Shown piece by piece: positions 62,685 to 64,000 of a stretch of DNA of 64,000 bases; position 1 is the stretch's first letter, and each line of letters starts with the position of its first letter. Position numbers and translations under genes: made by a program. Source of the stretch: Phytohabitans houttuyneae (lineage in GTDB: Bacteria; Actinomycetota; Actinomycetes; Mycobacteriales; Micromonosporaceae); contig NZ_BLPF01000003.1 in the NCBI RefSeq assembly GCF_011764425.1, positions 124,001 to 188,000 on the forward strand. Direction: 5' to 3'. The notes beneath the pieces are model-generated. The model ran no database searches. It had not been told where the DNA came from and worked only from the letters and a program-made list of their open reading frames with translations.

Positions 62685-62714
62685 ACCGTACAACCAGATG
62701 GTTCGGCTATGCAA
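62685..62714 (-). promoter_or_regulatory. Promoter of MarR gene with internal palindrome
   Basis: Minus strand: -35 TTGCAT (62714-62709), 18 bases, -10 TACGGT (62690-62685), six bases, ATG 62678. The spacer holds AACCATCTGGTT (62703-62692), a short inverted repeat well placed for autorepression. Confidence 0.6.
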
Positions 62715-62828
62715 CTATCGGCGTCCTTTTCCGGCCGCGTGCGGGAGGCACTGGCGGCCGCGGTGGCGCGGCGCGGGTGGTGCTGCTGGCGGCGGTACCG
62801 CTGGCGGTGATACGCCGCACTGCACGGC

Positions 62829-63368
62829 ATGGAGGAGGCGTACGCCGGCTGGAGCCGCTGGGGCTACCTGCTGTTCTTCCTGTACGGGTTCGCGCTCGCC
62901 GCTGACGACCGCTTCCGGACCGCGATGCGCCGTGACGCGGTACCGGCGGCGGTGGTCGGCGTCCTGCTCCTTCTGGGCTCCGGCGCGGCGCTCGGCCTGG
63001 CCGGCGGCGAACCTTTCACCGACATGAACCCGCTCGCGATCCTCGCCCGCGTGCTCTTCGGCCTGGCCGGCTGGTGCTGGCTGGTCGCGATCCTCGGCCT
63101 GCTCGACCGCCGCCGTCCACGCCCGCCGCGACCCGGGCGCCCGCCGCGCCGCCTGGTCGCCTACCTGGCCGCGGCCGCGCTGCCCGTCTACATCCTGCAT
63201 CAGCCGATCCTTGTCGCGGTCGCGTACTTCGTGGTCCGCTGGCACGCCCCGATCCCGGTCAAGTACACGGCGATCGTGGTCATCTCCTTCGCGGTCATCT
63301 TCGCCGTCTACGACCTGGCCGTACGCCGCACCCGCGTGACCCGCTTCCTCTTCGGCATGCGCGACTGA
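62829..63368 (+). pseudogene. Acyltransferase_3 family remnant (N-terminal half missing)
   Basis: The 179-residue frame has [60 protein letters not shown] and [20 protein letters not shown], which match the last third of membrane acyltransferases (the YILHQP motif). The first roughly 200 residues, including the catalytic His, are absent. A short stretch just upstream in another frame (VVLLAAVPLAVI) may be a remnant of the missing part. Function is unlikely. Confidence 0.7.
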
Positions 63369-63376
63369 GTGGCCTC

Positions 63377-63382
63377 TACTGT
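63377..63382 (+). promoter_or_regulatory. -10 box (TACTGT) of the CPT-like gene
   Basis: TACTGT, six bases (GGAGCC), then GTG 63389; decides the start in favour of a leaderless message. Confidence 0.5.
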
Positions 63383-63388
63383 GGAGCC

Positions 63389-63922
63389 GTGGTGACGCAA
63401 GTGATCGTGTTGAACGGCGGGTCGAGCTCGGGCAAGTCCGGGATCGTCCGGTGCCTGCAGGCGGTGCTGCCGGATCCCTGGCTCGCGATCGGGGTCGACA
63501 CGCTCGTCGACGCGATGCCGGCGGCCATGCGGGCGTCGGACGCGGGAATCACGTTCGCCCCGGACGGTGGGGTGAGCGTCGGTCCGGCGTTCGGGGCGCT
63601 GCAGGCCGCGTGGATGGAGGGCGTCGCCGCGATGGTGCGGGCCGGCGCGCGGGTCATCGTCGACGACGTGTTCCTGGGCGGCGGGGGATCGCAGCAGCGG
63701 TGGCGCGGCCCGCTGGGCGGGCTCGGCGTGCTGTGGGTCGGCGTGCGCTGCGACCGCGAGGTGGCCGCCGGGCGTGAGGTCGCCCGGGGCGACCGGGTCC
63801 CCGGGATGGCGGCCGCGCAGGCGGAGCTGGTGCACCAGGGCGTGGCGTACGACCTGGAGGTCGACACGACGCACACCGAGTCGCTGGCGTGCGCGCGGGC
63901 CATCGCCGCCCACCTCGCCTGA
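63389..63922 (+). CDS. Chloramphenicol phosphotransferase-like P-loop kinase
   Basis: The 177-residue protein has [20 protein letters not shown] (Walker A GGSSSGKS), [20 protein letters not shown], and [20 protein letters not shown] (Walker B-like Asp pair), followed by [20 protein letters not shown], all characteristic of the CPT family. Members phosphorylate the primary hydroxyl of chloramphenicol, though some have other substrates. The TACTGT box six bases upstream supports GTG 63389. Confidence 0.85.
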   Translation: MVTQVIVLNGGSSSGKSGIVRCLQAVLPDPWLAIGVDTLVDAMPAAMRASDAGITFAPDGGVSVGPAFGALQAAWMEGVAAMVRAGARVIVDDVFLGGGGSQQRWRGPLGGLGVLWVGVRCDREVAAGREVARGDRVPGMAAAQAELVHQGVAYDLEVDTTHTESLACARAIAAHLA

Positions 63923-64000
63923 CGGCCCGGGCGCGAGCGCGGCGCGCTCTCCGCGCGAAAGCTGGACGGCGTGCGGCGCACCGCGATCCTCCGCGGCGGG
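63923..64000. other. Right edge, nothing recognised
   Basis: The last 78 bases after the CPT-like stop show no start codon with a ribosome site or -10 box. Confidence 0.4.

Overview
This is a very GC-rich (roughly 70% or more by eye) actinobacterial chromosome segment. The Pup-proteasome genes (dop-pup-prcB-prcA, and pafA followed by pafB-pafC-tatA-tatC), the HelY-type helicase, PanE-like and WYL genes, the frequent GTG starts and the apparently leaderless genes point to a mycelial actinomycete. Synteny and gene style suggest a member of the Micromonosporaceae, but that assignment is an inference. No rRNA, tRNA, CRISPR array, transposase or phage gene was recognised.

Layout. 1-4.9 kb: a divergent membrane protein, then dop, pup, prcB and prcA. 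5.1-11.2 kb: a dTDP-L-rhamnose cluster (GT2, rmlD, rmlB on minus; rmlA, FAD oxidoreductase, methyltransferase, rmlC on plus) that separates prcBA from pafA. 11.25-19.5 kb: a short leader ORF, pafA, a small membrane protein, DUF3866 and CDF transporter genes on minus, then pafB, pafC, a small membrane protein, tatA, tatC and a diacylglycerol-kinase-like gene. 19.5-20.4 kb: non-coding, with an 18-bp minisatellite between inverted copies of a 55-bp dispersed element. 20.4-28.3 kb: HAD hydrolase, helY, MHYT sensor protein, 5'-3' exonuclease, and a divergent MarR/MFS exporter pair with a striking symmetric operator-promoter. 28.4-36.4 kb: a cell-surface polysaccharide cluster (two GT4 enzymes, flippase, polymerase, and a Gfo/Idh + acetyltransferase + DegT trio for an acylated amino sugar). 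36.5-48.2 kb: FKBP, a Tat-exported oxidase, a giant membrane-anchored glycosidase-like protein, a TetM-like ribosome-protection factor and small metabolic genes. 48.3-57.4 kb: a sugar-utilisation regulon (secreted beta-helix protein, ROK repressor, ABC importer without its own ATPase, GH1 beta-glucosidase). 57.4-64 kb: PanE-like reductase, UDP-glucose dehydrogenase, small and membrane proteins, a lipoprotein/MarR pair, an acyltransferase remnant and a chloramphenicol phosphotransferase-like gene.

The Pup genes work together: Pup ends in Gly-Gly-Glu, so PafA can ligate it directly and Dop is needed here mainly for depupylation; tagged proteins go to the PrcBA core. The ATPase (Arc/Mpa) is not in the window. 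PafBC is the DNA-damage regulator pair.

The most notable non-gene signals are: (i) a leader-ORF cassette, once in front of pafA and three times in tandem in front of the ROK gene, in each case ending 2 nt before the next ATG; (ii) four copies of a 55-bp element, each just 3' of a gene and in that gene's orientation; (iii) at least seven genes broken by a -1 shift, always at a run of exactly four G or C, which looks like systematic homopolymer compression in the assembly; (iv) a recurrent -10 box about six bases before the start codon, indicating leaderless transcription; (v) a 159-bp imperfect palindrome that has replaced the end of the UDP-glucose dehydrogenase gene.
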